Below are positions 50,515-59,717 of a stretch of 64,000 nucleotides of DNA, piece by piece. The notes under the pieces were generated by a model, which searched no databases, had not been told where the DNA came from, and saw nothing but the letters and a program-made list of their open reading frames with translations. The DNA lies in assembly GCF_024438035.1 (NCBI RefSeq), contig NZ_JANFQF010000016.1, forward strand, positions 62,001-126,000, in the 5' to 3' direction. This DNA comes from Rhodococcus tibetensis (lineage in GTDB: Bacteria; Actinomycetota; Actinomycetes; Mycobacteriales; Mycobacteriaceae). A program made the position numbers and the translations under genes. Within the stretch, counting starts at the first letter, position 1. The number at the start of each line of letters is the position of its first letter.

Positions 50515-53500
50515 TCACAGCGTGTACGGGGCCGTCGACGCCTGAATCTGTTCGAGGAATTCGGGAGGGACGGCAGGCCACTCCGGCTGCCAGTCGCCGG
50601 CCAGTTGATCTGCCCGCAGATCCGTGGAGAGGGCGACGACGAGCGGTCCACCGTCGGGGACGACACGGCGAAGCCCCCGGACGGCGCAGATGGACGCGAC
50701 GGAAGCGAGTACCTTCTTGGCCTCGTCCTCGCGGCCCGCCGCGGCGAGGCACGCCACCAGCAGTCGATCGGCCAGGAGCAACGCCCGCCGGCGTCCGGTG
50801 CCCTCCAGCCTGCCGGTCCACTCGTGCGCCCAGGTGCAGGCCAGCTCGATGTTCTCGCGGGAACGGGTGGCGAGGAGGAGGCGGATGGCGGTGGCCTCTT
50901 CGACCTGAGCCGTGATCGAGTCCAACCCGTGCACCGGTCGGTGCCGGTCGGCATAGGCGATCGGTGCGGTCGCCCCCAGCGTGGGGTGGGCAGAAATCCC
51001 TAATCTTCGACGCTCGTTTTCCACCCGAGCCCTGAGCCGGGGGACTCCGTGGGCAGTGGCGATCTCGTAGCCTTCGTGCAGCCGGCGGGCGGCTTCGTCC
51101 CGGTCGTTGCGGAGTACCTTGATATGTGCCCCCGTGACGTAACGGGCAATTTTGAAATCGACGCCGCCGCTTTCCGCTCCGAGGCGGTAACCGTCGTCGA
51201 GTAACTGCTCCGCCTCGTCGAGTTGGCCCCGCTCGTAGAGTAATTCGCCGAGGAGCGAACCCGCCAGCCGGCCCGAAGGCGCGTGCACTCCGCCGGCTTT
51301 TCTCGCTGCACCCCTCGCCTGGCGGAAACGCTTCTCGGCCTCTTCGACGTCGAGTTCTTCCTGCGCACAGATGCCGACGTAGCACTCACCGTGAACCATG
51401 TTGTGCGGGCCCTTGTTCCGCTGGTAATAGGGTTGCGCCCGCCCCTGCAGGCGCCTCGCTTCGGCGAAGTCGAATCGATACACCGCGGCGAAGGTGGCGG
51501 CGTTGGAAGCGGCCGACACCACCCAGGGGTGTAGCGCGTCCGGCCGGGCGAGGCTCTCGGCGACGAGTTCGTCGATGTCGTCGATCCGGTCGGCGCGCAG
51601 TTCCCCGACACCGCGAACCGCACCGATCTCGGCGCGGAGATCCGCGATGTCCCCAGGGGCGAGGGCACTGCCGTCGAGTGCACGCTCGGCCAGTTCGAGC
51701 GCCCGCCGTGCCGGTTCCAGGCGGCTCAGCATCATGTCCGCCCAGGCCACGGTGATCTGCAGTCGGGCACTGTGCTGCACCAATCGCGGCGGGAGCTTGC
51801 AGACCAGGGAGAGCAGTGTCGCGGTCTGCGAATGCTCGAACAACGACAATCCGTCGGACTCCACCAACTCGACCGCCCGTTGCTCCTCACCGGCCGCGAG
51901 AGCATGATCGACGGCCTCACGGAGCAGTCCGTGATTGCAGAACCATTCCGACGCTGCCCGATGGAGTTCCCGGAGCCTTTCGGGCTGATCACGTTCGAGC
52001 CTTCTGCGGAGGAATTCGGCGAAGAGGGTGTGGTAGCGGAACCACGTTCGCTCGTCGTCGATGTGACGGAGGAACAGGTCCCGGTCCTCCGCCTCCTCGA
52101 GCATGGCCTGACCCCGTGCGGTGTCAGCGAGGGTGCAGGCGAGGCGCCCACAGATTCGGTCGGTGATCGACGTGGCGAGCAGGAAGTCGAGCATCGCAGG
52201 TTCGAGGGTGTCGAGGACGTTTTCGGCGAGGAACTCGCCGATCGCATGGTGTCGTCCCGACAGCCCGGCGATGAGTTCCCCGGGGTCGGATCGGCCCCGC
52301 AGCGACAACGAGGCCAGCTGCAGTGCCGCCACCCAGCCGTCGGTGGAGTCCCGGAGTTCGGTGACGTCGTCGTTCTCGAGGGGCAGGCCACCGAGGTCGA
52401 CGAGGAACTTTCGCGCCTCGCCGTCGTCGAAACGAAGTTCCGCGTAATCAATTTCGACCAGTTCGTCCTTGACTCTCATCCGGCTCATCGGCAGGCCTGC
52501 GCGGGTTCGGCTCGCGACGATCACCTGCAGGTGGTGACATCCGTTGTCCAGGAGGAATTCCAGCGCGGCGATTGTCGCCGGATCGGACACCCGCTGCCAA
52601 TCGTCGATGATCAGCGCGACGCGTTCACCGCTCGAGTGGATCTGGTTGACGAGGGAGGTGAGTACGTACCGCTCGGCCTCGTTGTCGTGCTCCTCGAGAA
52701 CCTGACCGAGTTCCTCGGCCAAACTCGGCCGCACGTGCCGGATCGCCTCGATGAGGTGCGCGACGAACCAGACCACGTTGTCGTCGTCGTTGTCGACGGT
52801 CAGCCACGCGACGGCCACACCGGCCTCGGTCAGGACATCACGCCACTGCACAGCCAGGGTGCTCTTCCCGAAACCGGTCGGGGCGTGGATGACTGTGAGC
52901 TGGCGACGACGTCCGGCCCTCAACAGGTCGATGAGGCGTTCACGCTCCACCAGTGCCCGAGTGGGCACCGGCGGCCGGAACCGGGTAGCCGGAGTCGGCG
53001 GCGGTGTAGTGGTGTCGCGTCGTCCACCGGTGGTGGAGGTGGGGAAGTCACCGGACGTGTGGGTCGACGCGCCGGATGGCGCAGCATCGGCGTGGTGGAC
53101 GACGATACCCCTGTCGACGGGCATCGCCATCTCGTCCACGGCCAGCCCGTGACGGCGTTGGATGTCGCGGAGTTCGTCTCCGAACGCCGCAGCGGAGGCC
53201 GGACGATCCGCGGGATCACCGGACATCGCCCGCTGGATCGTGGCGCTCACGTCCTCGGGAAAGCCCTCTCGGCGAAGATCGGGTACGGGCTGGGTGGTGA
53301 TTCGGAGGAACTGAGCGATTACCTCCTCGCCATGGTGCCGCTCGAAGGCGGCGTGACCGGTGATGGCGCTGAACAGCGTGGCCCCCAGGCTGTACACGTC
53401 GGAAGCCGCGGCCGGTGCCCGCCCCGACAGCACCTCGGGAGAGGTGAACGCCGGTGATCCGGTGACGGTGCCCGCCGAGGTCTCGAACGCCCCGGACATC

Positions 53501-54015
53501 CGTGCGATGCCGAAATCGGTGAGCTGTGGCTCGCCGTATTCGGTGAGGAGGATGTTGCCGGGTTTCACGTCGCGGTGCAGTATCCCCACCCTGTGTGCCG
53601 TCTCGAGCGCACCCGCGAGTTTGACGCCGATGCGCAGGGCTTCACTCCATGGCACCGGGCCCCTTCTGCGGATCTGCACGTCCAGCGAGTCGTGGGGGTG
53701 GAACTGCATCACGATGAACGGTTTGCCGCTTTCCGTAGCACCGACCTGCATGATGTTGACGATGTGTGGATGCCCGCTCAATCTCCCCATCGCACGTTGT
53801 TCGCGCAGGAACCGTTCGAGGTTTTCCGCATCGAGTTCCGCGGTGAGTACCTTCACTGCGACGGTTCGGTCGAGCTGGGGTTGCACGCAGCGGTAGACCA
53901 CTCCAAATCCGCCGCGGCCGATCTCCACGGCATCGTCGAGGCCGACTCCGGAGAGTTCGGCTGCGAGCGTGGGAGCAGCGCCACGCTGAGTGGCGAGCGG
54001 ATCAACTTCGGCCAT
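50515..54015 (-). CDS. pknK: PknK-type serine/threonine kinase with STAND ATPase and helical repeats
   Basis: A 1166-residue soluble kinase-regulator closely resembling mycobacterial PknK. The kinase domain (about 25-285) has G-R-G-G-F-G-V-V-Y at 33-41, Lys55, H-R-D-V-K-P-G-N at 147-154 (Asp149), D-F-G at 167-169, and the activation-loop T/S-P-E. A Pro/Thr linker leads to an NTPase domain of MalT/STAND type with Walker A A-P-T-G-F-G-K-S-T at 378-386 and I-I-D-D-W as Walker B. TPR-like repeats fill the rest. No C-terminal LuxR helix-turn-helix is seen. ATG 54015 follows GAGG. In mycobacteria, PknK couples growth phase and stress to transcription. Confidence 0.95.
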   Translation of the reverse strand: MAEVDPLATQRGAAPTLAAELSGVGLDDAVEIGRGGFGVVYRCVQPQLDRTVAVKVLTAELDAENLERFLREQRAMGRLSGHPHIVNIMQVGATESGKPFIVMQFHPHDSLDVQIRRRGPVPWSEALRIGVKLAGALETAHRVGILHRDVKPGNILLTEYGEPQLTDFGIARMSGAFETSAGTVTGSPAFTSPEVLSGRAPAAASDVYSLGATLFSAITGHAAFERHHGEEVIAQFLRITTQPVPDLRREGFPEDVSATIQRAMSGDPADRPASAAAFGDELRDIQRRHGLAVDEMAMPVDRGIVVHHADAAPSGASTHTSGDFPTSTTGGRRDTTTPPPTPATRFRPPVPTRALVERERLIDLLRAGRRRQLTVIHAPTGFGKSTLAVQWRDVLTEAGVAVAWLTVDNDDDNVVWFVAHLIEAIRHVRPSLAEELGQVLEEHDNEAERYVLTSLVNQIHSSGERVALIIDDWQRVSDPATIAALEFLLDNGCHHLQVIVASRTRAGLPMSRMRVKDELVEIDYAELRFDDGEARKFLVDLGGLPLENDDVTELRDSTDGWVAALQLASLSLRGRSDPGELIAGLSGRHHAIGEFLAENVLDTLEPAMLDFLLATSITDRICGRLACTLADTARGQAMLEEAEDRDLFLRHIDDERTWFRYHTLFAEFLRRRLERDQPERLRELHRAASEWFCNHGLLREAVDHALAAGEEQRAVELVESDGLSLFEHSQTATLLSLVCKLPPRLVQHSARLQITVAWADMMLSRLEPARRALELAERALDGSALAPGDIADLRAEIGAVRGVGELRADRIDDIDELVAESLARPDALHPWVVSAASNAATFAAVYRFDFAEARRLQGRAQPYYQRNKGPHNMVHGECYVGICAQEELDVEEAEKRFRQARGAARKAGGVHAPSGRLAGSLLGELLYERGQLDEAEQLLDDGYRLGAESGGVDFKIARYVTGAHIKVLRNDRDEAARRLHEGYEIATAHGVPRLRARVENERRRLGISAHPTLGATAPIAYADRHRPVHGLDSITAQVEEATAIRLLLATRSRENIELACTWAHEWTGRLEGTGRRRALLLADRLLVACLAAAGREDEAKKVLASVASICAVRGLRRVVPDGGPLVVALSTDLRADQLAGDWQPEWPAVPPEFLEQIQASTAPYTL

Positions 54016-54161
54016 GGTCGGCCTCGACATGACGTTGTGGCGCCGGCAAGCGCGCGGGCATGCAACCACCTCTTTGCTCGTCATCGAGCATATCGTGGCG
54101 CGCAGTGCCGTGCCGCAGCCACAGCGTGCACCTGCCCGCGCGAACCGTGGACAATCGAACG

Positions 54162-54842
54162 ATGCCATACGTGCGGAGAATCGTGGACCTTTCCCACACG
54201 ATCGGTCCGGGGATGCCGGTGTATCCCGGTGATCCGGTGCCGACGCTGACTCGGCATTGCACGATCGAACGCGACGGCTACAACGTTCTCGACGTCCGGT
54301 TCGGCTCACAATCCGGCACCCACGTCGACGCGCCCGCCCACATGGACGCAACCGGCGCCACCGTCGACACCTTGGCGCCGGAGCTGTTCGTCGGCCGCGG
54401 TGTGGTGTTCGACGTGCGAGATCTCGGTGCGCGCCAGGGTATTACCGCCGACATGATCAGGGCCGAGGCCGCACGCGTGCACCCCGGCGACATAGCCCTG
54501 TTCCATACCGGATGGTCGCGTCACTACGGTCACGAGGCCTATTACACGCATCCCTTCCTCGACCCGAGTGCCTGCGAACTACTCCTCGAGCAGGGTGTGC
54601 GCACATTCTGTCTCGATGCGCCGAGCATCGACGAGACGCCTGCCGGCGGACACACCGACACCGGGTATCCGGTCCATCATCTGATCGCCGGTGCCGGGGG
54701 AGTGATCGGCGAGAACCTCTGCCACCTCGACCGGATCGACTTCCCCGATCCCCTCGTCAGCCTCTTGCCGATCAACATCGAGGGCTCGGACGGCGCCCCC
54801 ACCCGTGCGGTTGCGCTCGACGTACACGCCAGCGCGCGGTGA
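54162..54842 (+). CDS. Cyclase family protein (kynurenine formamidase-like)
   Basis: A 226-residue metal-dependent hydrolase of the cyclase/KynB family. The signature S-G-T-H-V-D-A-P-A-H appears near residue 50, and H-T-G-W near 108 provides further likely metal ligands. L-S-H-T-I-G-P-G-M-P-V-Y is the usual N-terminal strand. Family members hydrolyse formylkynurenine or cyclic amides/isatin. ATG 54162 lacks a Shine-Dalgarno. It is divergent from pknK and converges on the MoaD-like gene. Confidence 0.87.
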   Translation: MPYVRRIVDLSHTIGPGMPVYPGDPVPTLTRHCTIERDGYNVLDVRFGSQSGTHVDAPAHMDATGATVDTLAPELFVGRGVVFDVRDLGARQGITADMIRAEAARVHPGDIALFHTGWSRHYGHEAYYTHPFLDPSACELLLEQGVRTFCLDAPSIDETPAGGHTDTGYPVHHLIAGAGGVIGENLCHLDRIDFPDPLVSLLPINIEGSDGAPTRAVALDVHASAR

Positions 54843-54845
54843 GTG

Positions 54846-55136
54846 TCAGCCTCCGGCGACCGACTGCAGGATCTGTAACTCCTGGCCCGGTGCCACTTCG
54901 GTGCCGACACCGTTTCGGAGCCGAACGTCCTCACCGTCCACATAGACGTTGACGTACCGGCGCAGGGCCCCGGTCTCGTCGCGGATGCGCCGGCCCAGGA
55001 CCGGGTACTGCTCGGTGAGAACGTCGAGAACCTCGGCCACTGTTGCCACGGAGTCGAGAGGCACATCGACCGCGCGTTCGCCGCCCACGATGGATGCGAG
55101 GGCGCGCGGTACCCGAACCGACACGGCCCCGGTCAT
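54846..55136 (-). CDS. MoaD/ThiS-like sulfur-carrier protein
   Basis: A 96-residue ubiquitin-fold protein ending in the conserved Gly-Gly that is adenylated and thiocarboxylated in sulfur carriers. V-A-E-V-L-D-V-L-T-E-Q-Y-P and R-R-Y-V-N-V-Y-V-D-G-E-D match MoaD. It is coupled by overlap to a BNR-repeat gene rather than to molybdopterin genes. This association suggests a dedicated sulfur-transfer role, not general cofactor synthesis; that part is inference. Confidence 0.85.
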   Translation of the reverse strand: MTGAVSVRVPRALASIVGGERAVDVPLDSVATVAEVLDVLTEQYPVLGRRIRDETGALRRYVNVYVDGEDVRLRNGVGTEVAPGQELQILQSVAGG

Positions 55137-56236
55137 GGCCCGGCCACCACCGCGGCGCGCACACAGAGGACGTCGGGCAGGTGTCCGACGACCTCGGTGA
55201 AGGTGGCGCCCTCGTCGGCGCTCGCGTACACGGCACCGCCGCGCGTACCGAAATAGACGCCGACGGGGTCGGCGGTGTCGACGGACGCGGCGTCACGCAG
55301 CACCACGTTGTACTCGCGTTCCGGTAAGCCGTGGTCGAGGCGGGCCCAGGTATTACCGGCGTCCTCGCTGCGGTACACGGCGAGGTGGCCGTCGGGTGGG
55401 ATCCGCTCGGCGTCCGCCTTGATCGGCACCACCCACACAGTTCCCTCGCGATGAGGGTGAGTGAGCATCACGAAACCGAAGTCCGACGGCAGCCCGTCGG
55501 CGATCGACTTCCAGGTGTCGCCGTTGTCGTCGGACCGGTAGACGCCGTGATGGTTCTGCGCATACAGCCGCTTGTCAGTCACCGCGTCGCGGGCGATCTT
55601 GTGGACGCATTGGCCGAACTCCGGATTCGGATCCGGCAGGAAGCCGGCAGAGATTCCCGCGTTGCGCGGCTGCCAGGTGCGGCCGCCGTCGGTGGTGCGA
55701 TAAACGCCGCCCGTGCTCATGGCGACGTGCACCGTGTTTGGGTCGCGGGCGTCCGGAACCACAGAATGGGCTGCAGCGCCGCCGAACCCGGCTCCCCACT
55801 GCGATCGATGCGGGTGGTCCCACAGGGCGCGCTCGAGTTCGAAGTGCTCGCCGCCGTCGACGGATCGCCACACCGAGATCGGTTCGCAGCCCGCCCACAC
55901 AAGACCGGGCCGGTTTTCGGTGTCGGGTTGGAGTTGCCAGATCCGCTCGAGCGCGGTGTCGTCGGTGTCGCCGAACCGGATGGCCCCGTGGTCGGGTTCG
56001 ACCCACGTAGCGCCCAGGTCGTCGGAGTGCGCAACGGTTGGCCCCCAGTGCTCCGACCGGACCCCGACGAGAATGCGGGTGCGGCCCTCGCGGGAATCGA
56101 TGCCGATACTGGGGATCTCGTTCATCAAGAAGTGCGGGCCGGTCAACGACCACGTGACGCGATCACGACTGGTCGCCAGCCAGAGGCCCTTCTTCGTTCC
56201 GATCGCGAGCAAAACTGTGTCGGCTGCGGTCATCAT
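55133..56236 (-). CDS. BNR/sialidase-like beta-propeller protein
   Basis: A 367-residue cytosolic beta-propeller with no signal peptide. BNR/Asp-box-like repeats recur: V-A-H-S-D-D-L-G-A-T-W, V-W-R-S-V-D-G-G-E-H-F, V-Y-R-T-T-D-G-G-R-T-W, V-Y-R-S-D-D-N-G-D-T-W, V-Y-R-S-E-D-A-G-N-T-W and V-Y-A-S-A-D-E-G-A-T-F. It resembles the WD40/YCF48-like exo-sialidase-annotated family of actinobacteria; no catalytic sialidase residues can be named. Its stop overlaps the MoaD-like start (ATGA). Two ATGs in a row begin the gene. Confidence 0.82.
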   Translation of the reverse strand: MMTAADTVLLAIGTKKGLWLATSRDRVTWSLTGPHFLMNEIPSIGIDSREGRTRILVGVRSEHWGPTVAHSDDLGATWVEPDHGAIRFGDTDDTALERIWQLQPDTENRPGLVWAGCEPISVWRSVDGGEHFELERALWDHPHRSQWGAGFGGAAAHSVVPDARDPNTVHVAMSTGGVYRTTDGGRTWQPRNAGISAGFLPDPNPEFGQCVHKIARDAVTDKRLYAQNHHGVYRSDDNGDTWKSIADGLPSDFGFVMLTHPHREGTVWVVPIKADAERIPPDGHLAVYRSEDAGNTWARLDHGLPEREYNVVLRDAASVDTADPVGVYFGTRGGAVYASADEGATFTEVVGHLPDVLCVRAAVVAGP

Positions 56237-56295
56237 TACATCGGACCACTCGGTCCAGCGAATGGCAACGGTGTGATCGCACGTCGACGATCACC

Positions 56296-56886
56296 TCACC
56301 TCGCGAGGGAGTGCGACGCGTGGATCCGCGACCGCAGATGGTTCAGTGCGCGGTGCTGTGCGACGCGAATGGCTCCGGGCGTGGTGTCGAGAACGCGTGC
56401 CGTCTGTTCGGCGGACATTCCGACCACGATGCGCATGAAGACGATCTGCTGGTGCCGGACGGGGAGCGTCTGCACGAGTTCATGCATCTCGCCACGAAGC
56501 TCGGTGCGCAGCACGTGGTGCTCGGGACCCTCTTCGATGTCCACCATGTGATGCGCAGTGGCCGAGCGAGCCGTGGGCACCGACAATCGATTGGCGCGTC
56601 GGCGGGCATCGGACACCTTGTGTGCGGCGATCCCGAAGATGAACGACAGCAGGGATTTACCTTCGTCGCGGTAGGTGCGCAGTGCGCTCATCAACGCGAG
56701 GGAGACGTCCTGGGTGACGTCGTCGGCCGAGGCGTGCGGGTGTTCCACCGATTCGAGCCGGGAGGTGCAGTAGCGATGCACCAAAGGGTGGGCGACGCGG
56801 AGAATTTCTTCCACGGCCTCCTCGTCCCCGACGGCGGCGAGGGGTGCGAGTCGCTCGAGGTGCGCTCTGACGTCCGTCTCGATCAT
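56296..56886 (-). CDS. SigD-like ECF RNA polymerase sigma factor
   Basis: A 196-residue sigma-70 family protein of ECF size. Region 2 includes D-D-V-T-Q-D-V-S-L-A-L near residue 55 and F-I-F-G-I-A-A-H-K-V-S-D-A-R-R near 80. Region 4 includes L-P-V-R-H-Q-Q-I-V-F-M-R-I and the helix-turn-helix G-M-S-A-E-Q-T-A-R-V-L-D-T-T-P-G-A-I-R-V-A-Q-H-R-A-L. This is the pattern of mycobacterial SigD / Streptomyces ShbA. ATG 56886 has GGGAGAA. No anti-sigma gene is adjacent. The BNR-repeat gene follows 59 bases downstream. Confidence 0.88.
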   Translation of the reverse strand: MIETDVRAHLERLAPLAAVGDEEAVEEILRVAHPLVHRYCTSRLESVEHPHASADDVTQDVSLALMSALRTYRDEGKSLLSFIFGIAAHKVSDARRRANRLSVPTARSATAHHMVDIEEGPEHHVLRTELRGEMHELVQTLPVRHQQIVFMRIVVGMSAEQTARVLDTTPGAIRVAQHRALNHLRSRIHASHSLAR

Positions 56887-57068
56887 GATGTTCTCCCGTT
56901 CCTGTGACTGCTTCCAGCCTCGGCGGAACCGGTGCGCGTCGATAGGCACCGAAGGGTGAAGAACGTCCACCCTGTTCGGGTCCCGGGCGTCGAGGACTTC
57001 ATAGCGGGATCTAGGACACGCGCTAGATGAACGCAGATTCGGCTACCGAGGTTGTTACGTTCGTGGCC

Positions 57069-58256
57069 ATGGACCCCGTCCGTAACCCCTACGCACCCGG
57101 CGCAGGCCAGCGCCCACCGGAGCTCGCGGGTCGAGGCAGGCAACTCGACGCGTTCGACGTGGTGCTCGAGCGGATCGCCCGCGGCCGCCCGGAACGCAGT
57201 GTGGTGCTGACCGGCCTGCGCGGAGTGGGAAAGACGGTGCTGCTCAACCACCTGCGGTCGGCGGCCATATCCCGCAGCTGGGGAACCGGCAAGATCGAAG
57301 CCCGCCCCGACCAGGACGTGCGCCGGCCCCTGTCGTCGGCACTGCACATGGCGGTGCGCGAAATCGCCGGCGCGCATCGCGACCCCGATCGGGTCGAGGA
57401 GTTCCTGGGCGTTCTGAAGTCGTTCGCGCTGCGGGCGACGGCGGACAAGGGCATGCGGGAGAGGTGGCAACCCGGGATCGACGCCCCGGCCGTGAAGGGC
57501 CGCGCGGATTCGGGGGACATCGAGATCGACCTGGTGGAGCTGCTGCTCGACGCCTCTTCGCTGGCGCGGGACGTCGGCGTCGGGATCGCTCTCTTCGTCG
57601 ACGAAATGCAGGACCTGGGGGCCGCGGACGTCTCCGCGATCTGCGGTGCCTGCCACGAACTCAGCCAGGATGCGGCGCCGCTGATCGTGGTCGGCGCCGG
57701 TCTCCCGCACCTGCCTGCGGTGTTGTCGGCGTCCAAGAGCTACTCGGAACGGCTCTTCAGCTACCACCGCATCGATCGGCTGGACCGGGCGTCCGCGGAT
57801 CGCGCGCTCATCGCACCGGCGGAGCGGGAAGACGTGAAGTTCACCGACGAGGCCCTGGACGCGTTGTACGCGGCCGCCGACGGTTATCCCTATTTCGTGC
57901 AGGCATACGGAAAGGCCACCTGGGATGTGGCCGCGGCCAGCCCGATCTCCGAGGAGGACGTGCGCGTGGCGGCGCCGACCGCGGAGGAGGAGCTCGCGGT
58001 GGGGTTCTTCGGTTCCCGCTACGAGCGCGCTACCCCGGCCGAACGCGAGTACATGCGGGCGATGGCGGATCTCGCCGGGGACGACGGTCCGGTCGCAACA
58101 GCGGCGATCGCCGCCGAACTCGGCCGCAAACCTGCCTCGCTGTCACCTGCCCGGGACGGGCTGATCAAGAAGGGTTTGATCTACTCGGCGGAGCGCGGAT
58201 CGATCGGTTTCACCGTCCCGCATTTCGGCCGGTACCTGCGTGCACAGAGCGACTGA
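57069..58256 (+). CDS. AAA-type ATPase with C-terminal winged helix
   Basis: A P-loop ATPase of about 395 residues. N-P-Y-A-P-G at the start is typical of this family. Walker A is G-L-R-G-V-G-K-T at 49-56, and Walker B is I-A-L-F-V-D-E-M-Q-D-L near 180. A sensor region has V-V-G-A-G-L-P-H, a helical lid follows, and the C-terminus is winged-helix-like (A-I-A-A-E-L-G-R-K-P-A-S-L-S). It resembles Orc/Cdc6-like or STAND-like 'ATP-binding protein' families of unknown role. ATG 57069 was preferred; 57027 is an in-frame alternative. It is divergent from the SigD-like gene. Confidence 0.82.
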   Translation: MDPVRNPYAPGAGQRPPELAGRGRQLDAFDVVLERIARGRPERSVVLTGLRGVGKTVLLNHLRSAAISRSWGTGKIEARPDQDVRRPLSSALHMAVREIAGAHRDPDRVEEFLGVLKSFALRATADKGMRERWQPGIDAPAVKGRADSGDIEIDLVELLLDASSLARDVGVGIALFVDEMQDLGAADVSAICGACHELSQDAAPLIVVGAGLPHLPAVLSASKSYSERLFSYHRIDRLDRASADRALIAPAEREDVKFTDEALDALYAAADGYPYFVQAYGKATWDVAAASPISEEDVRVAAPTAEEELAVGFFGSRYERATPAEREYMRAMADLAGDDGPVATAAIAAELGRKPASLSPARDGLIKKGLIYSAERGSIGFTVPHFGRYLRAQSD

Positions 58257-58343
58257 GGGATCGGTAGCACAATCTAACGCTTTCTAGAGTTACCGCTAGA
58301 GAGCTGAATACGACGCTAGCGAGGTGGTTTGGGGTGACGGCGG

Positions 58344-58772
58344 TCAGCCCTGATCGATGTAGTGCTCGAGGTGGTCGCGTTCGCTCTGCAGCTCGCCGAT
58401 CCGGCTCTTCACCACGTCACCGATGCTGACGATGCCCACCAGCTGTCCTTCCACCACCACGGGTAGGTGCCGGATCCGGCGCTCGGTCATGGTCTCGGCG
58501 AGACTGTCCACGCTGTCGCTCGGCAGGCAGGTGAACACCGAGGTGCTCATGATGTCCGCAACCCGTGCCTTCAGCAGATCGGCTCCGCATTCGTGAATCT
58601 TGCGCACCACATCGCGTTCGGTCACGATGCCGACCATCGAGCCGTTCTCCAGCACCACCAGCGCGCCGACATTGTGCTCGGCGAGCTCGTCGATGAGGCT
58701 GCTCACCGACGTGTCGGCGTTCACCGTCGCCACCGCCGTACCCTTGCTACGCAATACATCCGCGATCCGCAT
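58344..58772 (-). CDS. Tandem CBS domain protein
   Basis: A 142-residue stand-alone CBS pair. CBS1 contains L-V-V-L-E-N-G-S-M-V-G-I-V-T-E-R-D-V-V; CBS2 contains L-P-V-V-V-E-G-Q-L-V-G-I-V-S-I-G-D-V-V. Such pairs bind adenine nucleotides and act as energy or stress sensors, similar to mycobacterial HRP1. ATG 58772 has GGGGTG upstream; 58790 is an alternative. It converges with the AAA ATPase gene. Confidence 0.88.
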   Translation of the reverse strand: MRIADVLRSKGTAVATVNADTSVSSLIDELAEHNVGALVVLENGSMVGIVTERDVVRKIHECGADLLKARVADIMSTSVFTCLPSDSVDSLAETMTERRIRHLPVVVEGQLVGIVSIGDVVKSRIGELQSERDHLEHYIDQG

Positions 58773-58942
58773 CTGGACACCCCGATCCATCCGCACTGGT
58801 ACCCGCTCGGGTCGATCGCGGGCAATTATCGAGCCTAGGCCAGCGCTACCGCACGTCTTCGTATGTTTACCTACTCGTGACCGTAGTCTCGCGAACGATC
58901 CGGCTCTTCCGGATGCGCGGCTCCTCCGTACACTCGGCGCCG

Positions 58943-59701
58943 ATGACTCAGGTGAGCGGGGCCGCCGCATACGACGCGGCGGGTGTAGACGGAATTTCAT
59001 CGCTGTGGGAGCGCATGAGCGCGGTGAGTCCCACTCCGGCAACGTGGATCGTCCAGGTGGTGGCGGTCGTGGCGGTGATGCTCGTTCTCGAGCCCCACGC
59101 CTGGCGCATCACGCGCAACGTGGTGACGATCATCCACGAGGGTGCGCACCTCGTGGTCGCGCTGCTCTTCGGCAGACGACTGAAGGGCGTCCGGCTGCAC
59201 TCCGACACGTCCGGGGTCGCGATCTCCTCGGGCAAGCCCACAGGACTCGGGGTCGTGCTCATGACCTTTGCCGGGTACGTGGGCCCCGCGGTCCTCGGTC
59301 TCGGCGCAGCCTGGGTGCTCGGTACCCGCCATGCCGTCGCCGTGCTCTGGATCGGCGTCGTGGCGCTCGCTGCCATGCTGATCCTCGTTCGGAACCTGTA
59401 CGGGTTGTTCTCCCTCACCGTCGTCGGAGCCCTGCTGTTCGGGCTGGTCTGGCTCGGCACGGAGCAACAGCAGGTAGCGGCCGCCTACCTGATCACGTCG
59501 TTCATGCTGGTGGCGGCGCCGCGGCCGGTCATCGAACTGCAGCGGCAGCGAGCACGGCGGGCCGCCCCCGACTCCGACGCCGATCAGCTCGCCCGGCTCA
59601 CCCGCGTTCCCGGCATCGTCTGGGTCGGTCTCTTCTTGCTGGTAAACGTCGGATGTCTCCTGCTCGGCGGCTGGTGGATCCTCCGTCCCGTCGGGGCGTG
59701 A
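58943..59701 (+). CDS. M50-like membrane metalloprotease family protein
   Basis: A membrane protein of about 252 residues. The zinc-protease motif H-E-G-A-H lies in I-I-H-E-G-A-H-L near residue 65, followed by a hydrophobic stretch. G-Y-V-G-P-A-V-L-G-L-G in a later helix corresponds to the second metal-site region of M50B-like proteins, but the usual L-D-G is not evident. About six hydrophobic helices. Family members cleave within membranes. The start is uncertain: ATG 58943 (with TACACT placed for a leaderless mRNA), ATG 58913 or GTG 58877. Confidence 0.75.
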   Translation: MTQVSGAAAYDAAGVDGISSLWERMSAVSPTPATWIVQVVAVVAVMLVLEPHAWRITRNVVTIIHEGAHLVVALLFGRRLKGVRLHSDTSGVAISSGKPTGLGVVLMTFAGYVGPAVLGLGAAWVLGTRHAVAVLWIGVVALAAMLILVRNLYGLFSLTVVGALLFGLVWLGTEQQQVAAAYLITSFMLVAAPRPVIELQRQRARRAAPDSDADQLARLTRVPGIVWVGLFLLVNVGCLLLGGWWILRPVGA

Positions 59702-59717
59702 TCGCGGGCCCGGATCG

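Noticed and set aside
51772..53457. 561-codon open frame antisense to pknK
   Set aside because: No domain motif, and the pknK frame matches a known family throughout.
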